DNA of 11,997 nt from an uncultured Bryobacteraceae bacterium. GTDB lineage: Bacteria; Acidobacteriota; Terriglobia; Bryobacterales; Bryobacteraceae. The notes under the pieces were generated by a model that worked only from the letters and a program-made list of their open reading frames with translations, made no database searches and was not told the origin of the DNA. The first letter of the stretch is position 1; every line of letters begins with the position of its first letter. Positions 6,696 to 11,997 of the stretch are shown piece by piece. Position numbers and translations under genes: made by a program. The stretch covers positions 1-11,997 of the forward strand of contig CAKZVG010000568.1 of assembly GCA_937921835.1 (NCBI GenBank). Reading direction: 5' to 3'.

Positions 6696-6701
6696 TACAC
6701 T
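6696..6701 (+). promoter_or_regulatory. -10-like box TACACT upstream of the acyl-CoA dehydrogenase
   Basis: TACACT lies in the 107-nt gap after the DsbD-alpha-like gene, 31 nt before the ATG at 6733. The same hexamer precedes the DUF1080 gene at 11042. No -35 is evident. The implied leader contains a GC-only inverted repeat (6709-6713 with 6720-6724). Confidence 0.35.
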
Positions 6702-6732
6702 GGAAGGGCCGGGACTGAGCCCGGGAACCGCT

Positions 6733-7911
6733 ATGTCAACTGTTTCCGCGGCGGAAGGAGTGCGGCCGCTTACCTTGTTCAGTGACGAAGAGCGGATGTT
6801 CCAGTCCGCGGTGCGGGAGTTTGCGCGCGAGGAACTCGCGCCGAAAGTGCGCGCGATGGACGAAGCGGGCGCGCTCGACCGGCAACTGCTCCAGCAGCTC
6901 TTCGACCTCGGCCTGATGGGCATCGAGATCCCGGAGGAGTTGGGCGGGCAGGGGGGCCGGTTTTTCGAGGCGGTGATCGCGGTCGAGGAACTCGCCGCGG
7001 TGGACCCGGCAACCGCCACCGTCGTGGACGTGCAGAACACGCTGGTCAACAACGCCATCCTGCGTTGGGCGAGCGACGAGCAGAAACGCCGCTGGCTGCC
7101 GCTGCTGGCCGGTGGCGCGGTGGGCGCTTACGCGCTGACGGAGGCGGGCGCGGGCTCGGACGCCTTCGCACTGGCGGCGCGCGCCGAACGGGACGGCGTG
7201 GGATACCGGCTCAGCGGGCGCAAGCTCTGGATCACGAACGCGGCGGAGGCGGGCCTCTTTCTGGTGTTCGCCACCGTCGATCCCGCGGCCGGCTACCGCG
7301 GCATCACCTGCTTTGTGCTGGAACGCGACACGCCGGGCCTTCAGACCGGGCGCAAGGAGGACAAACTCGGCATCCGGGCCTCGTCCACCTGCGAAGTGAT
7401 TCTGGACGGCTGCGCGGCGCCGGTGGGCAACGTGTTGGGCGAGCCCGGACAGGGCTACCGGATCGCCATCGAGACGCTGAACGAGGGGCGCATCGGCATC
7501 GGCGCGCAGATGGCGGGGCTGGCGCGCGGCGCGCTCGGCCACGCCATCCGCTACGCCCGGGAGCGCAGGCAGTTCGGCCGTCCCATCGCCGAGTTCCAGG
7601 CGGTGCAGTTCGAGCTGGCGCGCATGGCCACGGAAATCGAAGCCGCCCGGCTGCTGGTCTACAACGCCGCGCGGCTGCGCGAAGCTGGCCAGCCGTTCGT
7701 CACCGAGGCGGCCATGGCGAAGGATTTCGCCTCTCAGGTGGCTGAGTCGGCCGCCTCCCGCGCGGTGGAGATCTTCGGCGGCGCGGGCTTTTCCCGCGAC
7801 TACCCGGTGGAGAAGCTCTATCGCGACGCCAAGATCGGCCGGATTTACGAGGGGACCAGTAACATGCAGAAGCTGACCATCGCCCGCCGGATTCTGGAGA
7901 AACCGGCCTGA
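6733..7911 (+). CDS. Acyl-CoA dehydrogenase (short/branched-chain type)
   Basis: A 392-residue FAD enzyme of the usual family length (about 380-390). It oxidises an acyl-CoA to the trans-2-enoyl-CoA and passes electrons to ETF. The N-terminal helical domain (about 17-127) has 'REFAREELAP' and 'GLMGIEIPEELGG'. The middle beta domain carries the FAD/substrate signature 'AYALTEAGAGSDA' near 133 and 'KLWITNA' near 172. The C-terminal helical domain has 'RRQFGRPIAEFQAVQF' near 278 and 'EIFGGAGFSRDYPVEKLYRDAKI'-type sequence (first part shown). The catalytic base is E373 in Y-E373-G-T-S-N, the position used by short-chain and short/branched-chain dehydrogenases rather than the isovaleryl or long-chain type. 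The start is the ATG preceded by a weak GGGAA; upstream in-frame sequence reads as noncoding. Substrate chain length cannot be set from this. There is no beta-oxidation partner beside it. Confidence 0.93.
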   Translation: MSTVSAAEGVRPLTLFSDEERMFQSAVREFAREELAPKVRAMDEAGALDRQLLQQLFDLGLMGIEIPEELGGQGGRFFEAVIAVEELAAVDPATATVVDVQNTLVNNAILRWASDEQKRRWLPLLAGGAVGAYALTEAGAGSDAFALAARAERDGVGYRLSGRKLWITNAAEAGLFLVFATVDPAAGYRGITCFVLERDTPGLQTGRKEDKLGIRASSTCEVILDGCAAPVGNVLGEPGQGYRIAIETLNEGRIGIGAQMAGLARGALGHAIRYARERRQFGRPIAEFQAVQFELARMATEIEAARLLVYNAARLREAGQPFVTEAAMAKDFASQVAESAASRAVEIFGGAGFSRDYPVEKLYRDAKIGRIYEGTSNMQKLTIARRILEKPA

Positions 7912-7943
7912 GGCGGGTGGCGTCCAGCAACTCAGGGGCACTT

Positions 7944-8720
7944 ATGTCGAAGAGCATCTTTCTCGCCGCCGCGCTGGCCGCCGCGGCCGTCACCCTTCAG
8001 GCAAGCAAGGAAGAGCCCACCGAGGCCGAGATCCAGGAAATCATCACCAGGTTCGCCGCCAAGGAAGCCGAGTTCGCCCGCGCCCGCGAAAACTACACCT
8101 ACCGGCAGACGGTGCGGATCCAGGAACTCGACGAGGGCGGCGCCACCCGCGGCCGCCACGAGATGATTTCCGACATCATCTTTTCGTCCGAAGGCCGCCG
8201 TACGGAGCGCGTCGTCAAGGCGCCGGTCTCGACTCTTCAGCGGATCCAGTTGACTCCCGAGGACGAGCAGGACCTGCGGAACGTGCAGCCTTTCGTGCTG
8301 ACCACCACCGAGATTCCGCTCTATCACATCCGCTATCTCGGCAAGGAGACGCTGGACGAGATCCCCTGTTACGCGTTCGCCGTCAAACCCAAGAAGCTGG
8401 AGCCGGGGAAGCGCTACTTCCAGGGCATCATCTGGGTGGACGACCGCGATTTGCAGATCGTGAAGACCTACGGCCGCGGCGTGGGCCTGATCCGCAAGGG
8501 CATCGACAACCAGTTTCCGAAGTTCGAGACCTACCGCGAGCAGATCGACGGCAAGTTCTGGTTCCCGACTTACACCACCGCCAACGACACGCTCCACTTC
8601 GAGACCGGCCCGCAGCGCATCCGCATGACGGTGCGCTACGACGACTACAAGCAGTTCAAGGCCGACGTCCAGATCAAGTACGGCGACCCGGTGGAGCCGC
8701 CGAAGGAAACCAAGCCGTAG
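7944..8720 (+). CDS. Secreted LolA/RseB-like fold protein, function unknown
   Basis: A 258-residue protein with a signal peptide (MSKSIFLAAALAAAAVTLQAS). ATG 7944 is preferred over an in-frame GTG at 7917 because it begins the signal peptide and has AGGGG 5 nt upstream. The sequence has beta-rich segments typical of the half-barrel seen in LolA and RseB/MucB: 'ENYTYRQTVRIQEL' near 50, 'DIIFSSEGRRTERVV' near 77, 'YHIRYLGKETLDEIPCYAF' near 126, 'GIIWVDDRDLQIVKTYG' near 165 and 'FWFPTYTTANDTLHF' near 207. Proteins of this type are often labelled outer-membrane lipoprotein-sorting protein and, from recall, are frequent in Acidobacteriota. Here there is no evidence for lipoprotein transport itself. 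The gene lies 32 nt after the acyl-CoA dehydrogenase and converges with the sulfatase gene. One cysteine only (in IPCYAF). Confidence 0.75.
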   Translation: MSKSIFLAAALAAAAVTLQASKEEPTEAEIQEIITRFAAKEAEFARARENYTYRQTVRIQELDEGGATRGRHEMISDIIFSSEGRRTERVVKAPVSTLQRIQLTPEDEQDLRNVQPFVLTTTEIPLYHIRYLGKETLDEIPCYAFAVKPKKLEPGKRYFQGIIWVDDRDLQIVKTYGRGVGLIRKGIDNQFPKFETYREQIDGKFWFPTYTTANDTLHFETGPQRIRMTVRYDDYKQFKADVQIKYGDPVEPPKETKP

Positions 8721-8889
8721 TAACCGGCTATCCTGTTTCACCAGCGTGGGCCGACCATCCTGGGTGCGTGCGCCCGCCTGCGCCTTCCGGTTTCCATCGG
8801 GCTGCCTCTGCTATGCCGTGAGGCGTGTGCCGGCCGTTTCCATGAGCCGGCCCACGGCGCCCTTGCCGGCCGGGGCGGCTGACTCAGCC
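8721..8889. other. Convergent intergenic region without a gene
   Basis: The 169 nt between the stop codons of the LolA/RseB-like gene and the sulfatase gene hold no supported coding frame on either strand. The sequence carries three copies of GCCGGC (8829, 8846, 8865), which can pair with each other. A distant AACCGG/CCGGTT pair (8722-8727 and 8787-8792) is also present. No promoter-like box was seen. Confidence 0.6.
8829..8851. terminator. Possible terminator-like stem-loop without U-tract
   Basis: GCCGGC at 8829-8834 pairs with GCCGGC at 8846-8851 across an 11-nt loop. It lies between convergent genes, where a bidirectional terminator would be expected. It lacks a T-run on either side, so it may only stabilise RNA ends. 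The sequence is self-complementary and GC-rich, so chance is a real alternative. Confidence 0.25.
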
Positions 8890-10329
8890 TCAGTCGTTAC
8901 GGGAGCGGCGGGACCAGCCGTCGTAGTAGCCGGCATCCTCCGGGATCTTCTGCCGGGTCGTGGTGCGCCACTCCGACGCCGGCGGCGCGCCAATGCCTTG
9001 AAAGAATTCCGACAGCCGGCCGCGCAGTTGCGTGAGCCGCTGCGCGTAGTGGCGGTCGCCGATGAGATTGGTGGTCTCGCCCGGATCGGCTTCGAGGTCG
9101 AACAGCTCGCTGGGCCAGTTGTCCACGCGCTCGACGTATTTCATGGTCGCGGTGCGGACCGCGCGCGCGTAGCAGTACTCGAAGTACAACTCGTCCCGCC
9201 AGGCGGGCGTTTCGCCGCGCAGAAAGCCGGCGTAGCTGCGGCCGGGACGCTGCCGGTCGGCGGGAGCCGGAAGTCCGAGATAGTCCAGAAGAGTCGGGAA
9301 AAAATCGTAGGAGGAGACCATCGGGGACAGCACCCGCCCGCCGGGAATCCGTCCCGGGTGATTCCAGATTAAGGGCACCTGGATCGATTCCTCGTACATG
9401 TTGAAGGGGATGGTGGCGTTGCCCTTTCCCCAGGCGCCGTGATGGCCCGCGTTCCAGCCCTGATCGGCCGAAAACACGATCAGCGTATCCTCGCGGAGTC
9501 CCAGTTCTTCCAGCCGGCGCACGATGCGGCCGACGTTGTGGTCCACGCCCGAGACCAGCGCCGAATAACTCAGCTTGCTCTCCGGGTTGCCGTGCATTTT
9601 CTCGAACATCCATCGCCGCTGCGGATGCCGCGGCCCCTCCGGGAAACACGGGAACCTGGAATCGCGGTAATGGCTGCGGTAACTCTCGGGCTGATAGTCG
9701 TAGGGGGTGTGGGGGGCGAAATAGGGAATATGCAGAAAGAAGGGACGGTCCCGGTTCTGCTCGATGAATTCCAGCCCGAAGTCAGTGACCAGGTCGGTCT
9801 TGAAGCCCTCGTACTTGACCTGCTTCCCATCGACGAAGAAGGTGGGGTTGCGGTACGGGCCGCCGCCGCCGGAAACGGTCCGCCAGTAGGTGAAGCCGGC
9901 CTGCGGATGCGGGTCGTCGCCCAGGTGCCACTTCCCGCTCATTCCGCAAGCGTAGCCGTTCCGGGCGAGGATTTCCGGGTACGTCGTCTGTCCCTCGAGC
10001 AAGCGAGGGCCGCCACCCGCCGAATCCTCGGGAAGCAGGAAGTCCTGCACCCCGTGATGCGACGGCAGCTTGCCGGTGAGGTACGTCGCGCGGCTGGGCG
10101 AGCAGACCGGCGTGGCGGCGTAAGCGCGGCTGAAGCGCGCTCCCCCGGCCGCCAGGCGCGCCAGGTTGGGGGTGTGCATGTCCTGGCAGCCCCAGGGCCC
10201 CATGGCCCATGCGCCGTGGTCGTCGGTGAGAAAGAAGACCACATTCGTGCGCCGGGCGGCGCGGCCGGACGTGCGCACCAACGGCGCCGCGGCGGCCGCC
10301 CCCAGCAGTGTTCGGCGAGTCAGTTTCAT
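8890..10329 (-). CDS. Tat-exported S1-family sulfatase (formylglycine-type)
   Basis: A 479-residue type I sulfatase that hydrolyses a sulfate ester or sulfamate, probably on a glycan. The N-terminus has a twin-arginine signal (T4-R5-R6-T-L-L-G plus an alanine run), so export of the folded, already modified enzyme is likely. Visible active-site parts: metal ligands D36-D37; the modification motif C76-S-P-S-R80, whose cysteine becomes formylglycine; G132-K133-W-H135; H207 in A-P-H-T; and D289-Q290 with K302 completing the site. Length and order fit the alkaline-phosphatase-superfamily sulfatases. The C-terminal part has 'LFDLEADPGETTNL', a common sulfatase tail motif. The natural substrate is not deducible. 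The start has an excellent SD (GGGAGGG) and lies 25 nt after the stop of the methyltransferase gene, implying one transcript. No formylglycine-generating enzyme is in the window. Confidence 0.93.
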   Translation of the reverse strand: MKLTRRTLLGAAAAAPLVRTSGRAARRTNVVFFLTDDHGAWAMGPWGCQDMHTPNLARLAAGGARFSRAYAATPVCSPSRATYLTGKLPSHHGVQDFLLPEDSAGGGPRLLEGQTTYPEILARNGYACGMSGKWHLGDDPHPQAGFTYWRTVSGGGGPYRNPTFFVDGKQVKYEGFKTDLVTDFGLEFIEQNRDRPFFLHIPYFAPHTPYDYQPESYRSHYRDSRFPCFPEGPRHPQRRWMFEKMHGNPESKLSYSALVSGVDHNVGRIVRRLEELGLREDTLIVFSADQGWNAGHHGAWGKGNATIPFNMYEESIQVPLIWNHPGRIPGGRVLSPMVSSYDFFPTLLDYLGLPAPADRQRPGRSYAGFLRGETPAWRDELYFEYCYARAVRTATMKYVERVDNWPSELFDLEADPGETTNLIGDRHYAQRLTQLRGRLSEFFQGIGAPPASEWRTTTRQKIPEDAGYYDGWSRRSRND

Positions 10330-10335
10330 CTTCCA

Positions 10336-10342
10336 CCCTCCC
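10336..10342 (-). promoter_or_regulatory. Strong Shine-Dalgarno GGGAGGG for the sulfatase
   Basis: On the minus strand GGGAGGG lies 6 nt before the ATG at 10329, in the 25-nt gap after the methyltransferase stop. It supports an internal gene start in a two-gene transcript. Confidence 0.7.
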
Positions 10343-10354
10343 AGGTTGCCGGAC

Positions 10355-10987
10355 TTAGCGCAGTTTGTAACTCACCGACATCCCGTCGTCCTTGTCCATC
10401 GACGCGCGGATGATGACGGTCTCATAGTCCGGGCTGGTTTGGATGTAATCGAGAAAGTCCTTCATCGCCTTTTCGGACTTGATGACGTTATCCCCGACCA
10501 CCACCGCGCCCTTCTTGAGTTTCGGCTCAACGAGCTTCAGGTATTTCAGGTAGTCCTTCTTGACCGCGTCGAGGAAGAGGAAGTCGAACTCGCCCTTCAG
10601 TTCGGGCAAGGTCTTCAGGGCGTCGCCCTCGACCACCGTGACCGTTTTCTCCAAACCGACCTTGGCGATATTCTCCCGCGCCTGCCGGACGAATTTCGGG
10701 TCGATTTCCAGCGAGTAGAGGTGGCCGCCGTTGCGCTCGAATGCGATCCCCATGTTGATCGCGCCGAAGCCGCTGGCCACGCCCACCTCGATGCCGCGCC
10801 GGGCCTTGGCGCCCGCGGCCAGGATGCGCAGCATCATGGCGTCGCCGGGCGTGGTGTTCAGTCCGATGCGCTGGAAGTTGTCGATGAACTGCTTGCGGAA
10901 GGCCTCGCTCTTGTTGTTCACCTCGGCGGACATCGCCAGGGTCGCGCCCAGGAAGAGGACCGTAAGAAGCGAAGGAACACGTTTCAT
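10355..10987 (-). CDS. Class I SAM-dependent O-methyltransferase with an N-terminal signal peptide
   Basis: A 210-residue protein of the COMT/CCoAMT-like (Methyltransf_3) type. Residues 22-210 form the Rossmann methyltransferase: motif I is G65-I-E-V-G-V-A-S-G-F-G-A, the ribose-binding acidic strand is Y91-S-L-E94-I-D, then E120-G-D-A, and F136-L-F-L-D140-A. G165-D166-N167 corresponds to the second and third metal ligands of catechol O-methyltransferase, so divalent-metal dependence is likely. The unusual part is the N-terminus: K2-R3, a hydrophobic run (LLTVLFLGATLAM) and S-A-E at about 20-22, which reads as a Sec signal peptide. SAM is made in the cytoplasm, so an exported enzyme would lack an obvious methyl donor; the segment might instead anchor the protein at the membrane. 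A start at 10987 is favoured by a TATAGT box just upstream. The sulfatase follows 25 nt downstream. Confidence 0.82.
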   Translation of the reverse strand: MKRVPSLLTVLFLGATLAMSAEVNNKSEAFRKQFIDNFQRIGLNTTPGDAMMLRILAAGAKARRGIEVGVASGFGAINMGIAFERNGGHLYSLEIDPKFVRQARENIAKVGLEKTVTVVEGDALKTLPELKGEFDFLFLDAVKKDYLKYLKLVEPKLKKGAVVVGDNVIKSEKAMKDFLDYIQTSPDYETVIIRASMDKDDGMSVSYKLR

Positions 10988-10996
10988 AGACTTCTG

Positions 10997-11002
10997 ACTA
11001 TA
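10997..11002 (-). promoter_or_regulatory. -10 box TATAGT for the methyltransferase-sulfatase pair
   Basis: On the minus strand TATAGT ends 9 nt before the ATG at 10987. There is no clear SD between them (AGAAG only) and no recognisable -35. The position implies a transcript starting at or within a few bases of the ATG. It faces the TACACT box at 11042-11047 in the shared 68-nt divergent gap. Confidence 0.45.
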
Positions 11003-11041
11003 CCTTGTTCGCGGGGTGGCGCGCCCGGCCGCCCTCCCTGC

Positions 11042-11047
11042 TACACT
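11042..11047 (+). promoter_or_regulatory. -10 box TACACT for the DUF1080 gene
   Basis: TACACT ends 8 nt before ATG 11056. The bases between (CGGTTTCC) contain no Shine-Dalgarno, which fits a leaderless message. No -35 is recognisable in the GC-rich sequence upstream. Confidence 0.45.
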
Positions 11048-11055
11048 CGGTTTCC

Positions 11056-11760
11056 ATGAGGACGTTCCCCGCATTCCTGGCGCTTCTGTCCCTGGCGGGC
11101 GGGCTTTGCCCGGCGCAGCGCATTGGCGACGTTCGCGACCCCGACGTCCGTCATGACGAGGGCTGGACCAGCCTGTTCAACGGCAAGGATTTCGGCAGGC
11201 TGGTGATTGTACTGAAAGGCGAGGACGGCAAGCCGCGGCGTTTCTTTGATGAGACGGCAAGCAAGCAGTCCACGTTCTATGTCGAAGGCGGGCTGCTGAA
11301 GACCACCGGCACGCCCAACGGCTACATCCGCACCAGCGACGTCTACGACAACTATGTCTTCCACGTCGAGGTGCGTTTCCCCTCGGCCGGCAACAGCGGC
11401 GTGCTGGCGCACATCCAGCAGGACCAGGTCTGGCCGCGCGCCATCGAGTGCCAGTTGTACCAGGCGCACATGGGCCGCATCTTTCCCATTCAGGGCGCCT
11501 ACCTCGATGGCGGCGAGATGATCCACGCGGCGGACAAGCCGCCCGGCGAGTGGAACACCTACCAGGTCTACGCCGAGGAGGGCCGCATCGCCACCGTGCT
11601 GAACGGCGTGCTGGTCAGCATGGGATCGCACGCCAACCCCTGGATCGGCTACATCGGGCTGCAATCGGAAGGCGTGCCGGCCGAGTTCCGCAATCTCAAG
11701 GTGCGCCGCCACTCGCCCTCGCATCACCTGTGGCCGAAGGGCGAGCCGGGCAAGCGGTAG
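11056..11760 (+). CDS. Secreted DUF1080 / 3-keto-disaccharide hydrolase-like jelly-roll protein
   Basis: A 234-residue protein with a signal peptide (MRTFPAFLALLSLAGGLCPA-Q). The DUF1080 domain (PF06439, concanavalin-like jelly roll) fills the rest. It opens with G36-W-T-S-L-F-N-G-K-D-F, a hallmark of the family. Then come 'DNYVFHVEVRFPSAGNSGVL' near residue 98, 'AIECQLYQAHMGRIFPIQGAY' near 132 (leading part diagnostic), and the closing 'YIGLQSEGVPAEFRNLKVR' near 197. Characterised members act on 3-keto-sugars made from disaccharides or glycosides by oxidation. Whether this one does so is inference; some relatives bind or cleave other glycans. No glucoside 3-dehydrogenase is visible nearby. 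It is divergent from the methyltransferase/sulfatase pair and converges with the partial gene at the right edge, 12 nt separating the stops. Confidence 0.87.
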   Translation: MRTFPAFLALLSLAGGLCPAQRIGDVRDPDVRHDEGWTSLFNGKDFGRLVIVLKGEDGKPRRFFDETASKQSTFYVEGGLLKTTGTPNGYIRTSDVYDNYVFHVEVRFPSAGNSGVLAHIQQDQVWPRAIECQLYQAHMGRIFPIQGAYLDGGEMIHAADKPPGEWNTYQVYAEEGRIATVLNGVLVSMGSHANPWIGYIGLQSEGVPAEFRNLKVRRHSPSHHLWPKGEPGKR

Positions 11761-11772
11761 CGCCGCGCCGCT

Positions 11773-11997
11773 TTACGGCAACCGCTTGAGCACCACGCCC
11801 TGCAAGTCCATCACCCGCCCGCCCGGTTTGCTGAGCGCCCGCACGGTGAGCCGCACACGTCCCGCCGGCAGCGCCAGCGGGCCTAACCCGGCGGTCGAGA
11901 AGTCCTTTCTCGGGTAGCCGGGAGTGTCGAAGGCGGCCAGGTTTGGCAGCGGCGACATCGAAGTCGCCTTCGAAATCCTCCCCTCCACCTTCCGCCC
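11773..11997 (-). CDS. C-terminal end of an unidentified protein, beta-sandwich-like tail (partial)
   Basis: The minus-strand frame is open from the right edge to TAA at 11775-11773, giving 74 residues of a C-terminus; the start lies outside the window. The tail has 'FDTPGYPRKDFSTAGLGPLAL', then 'PAGRVRLTVRALSKPGG' and 'RVMDLQGVVLKRLP' (each quoted in part as the diagnostic stretches). The pattern of a strand, 'L-P-A-G-x-x-x-L-x-V-x-A', then 'V-M-D-L-x-x-V-x-L' resembles the C-terminal beta-sandwich modules appended to some secreted alpha-L-fucosidases and related glycan-active proteins. That resemblance is from recall and the catalytic part is missing, so no enzyme is claimed. A GTG at 11988 within this frame is not a convincing start, since the frame continues upstream without a stop. 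Confidence 0.6.
   Translation of the reverse strand, partial: GRKVEGRISKATSMSPLPNLAAFDTPGYPRKDFSTAGLGPLALPAGRVRLTVRALSKPGGRVMDLQGVVLKRLP

Noticed and set aside
6196..6732. Upstream in-frame extension of the acyl-CoA dehydrogenase
   Set aside because: The extension overlaps the DsbD-alpha-like gene in another phase; the family N-terminus begins just after ATG 6733.
8746..9372. Plus-strand open frame covering the convergent gap and the end of the sulfatase
   Set aside because: No start signal or domain pattern; most of it is antisense to the sulfatase C-terminus.
8789..11058. Repeated GTTTCCAT words (near 8790, 8836 and 11050) as a dispersed repeat
   Set aside because: Only about 8 bases shared, in unrelated contexts; compatible with chance.
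1..11997. Mobile element, integrase, CRISPR array, toxin-antitoxin or defence system
   Set aside because: No terminal repeats, transposase motifs, regular direct repeats or small paired genes of that kind were seen.

Overview
The window is high-GC bacterial chromosomal DNA with short intergenic gaps. It is rich in secreted enzymes of carbohydrate metabolism: a GH28-like beta-helix protein, an S1 sulfatase, a DUF1080 jelly-roll protein and a Tat-type putative hydrolase. An OprO/P-type porin and a LolA/RseB-like periplasmic protein point to a Gram-negative envelope. This mix resembles Acidobacteriota of the Solibacter/Bryobacter type. That assignment is inference from gene content; there is no rRNA or other marker here. 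No mobile element, tRNA, rRNA or CRISPR array was seen.

Layout. (1) Minus strand, 1-2581: a GH28-like gene (2581 to 1031) followed after 4 nt by an OprO/P-type porin that runs off the left edge. This looks like an enzyme-plus-outer-membrane-channel pair. (2) Plus strand, 2642-8720: seven genes in one direction. They are a Tat-exported protein of unknown function, a parvulin-type foldase, a short HExxH protein coupled to it by a GTGA overlap, a TlpA-like thioredoxin lipoprotein, an overlapping stand-alone DsbD-alpha-type domain, an acyl-CoA dehydrogenase and a LolA/RseB-like secreted protein. The middle four suggest an envelope folding and redox group. The acyl-CoA dehydrogenase and the LolA/RseB-like gene have no obvious functional link to them. 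(3) 8721-8889: a convergent intergenic region without a gene. (4) Minus strand, 10987-8890: a signal-peptide-bearing class I O-methyltransferase followed by a Tat-type sulfatase. (5) Plus strand, 11056-11760: a secreted DUF1080 protein transcribed divergently from the methyltransferase. (6) Minus strand, 11997-11773: the C-terminal end of a protein with a beta-sandwich-like tail.

Points worth a second look: the GH28-porin pair; a parvulin domain lacking both conserved histidines; a DsbD-alpha domain encoded alone beside a TlpA lipoprotein; a methyltransferase with an apparent export signal although its cofactor SAM is cytosolic; and TAnnnT -10-like boxes only 7-10 nt before several start codons, which suggests leaderless or near-leaderless transcripts. 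None of these is proven from sequence alone, and most of the window is ordinary chromosome for such an organism.
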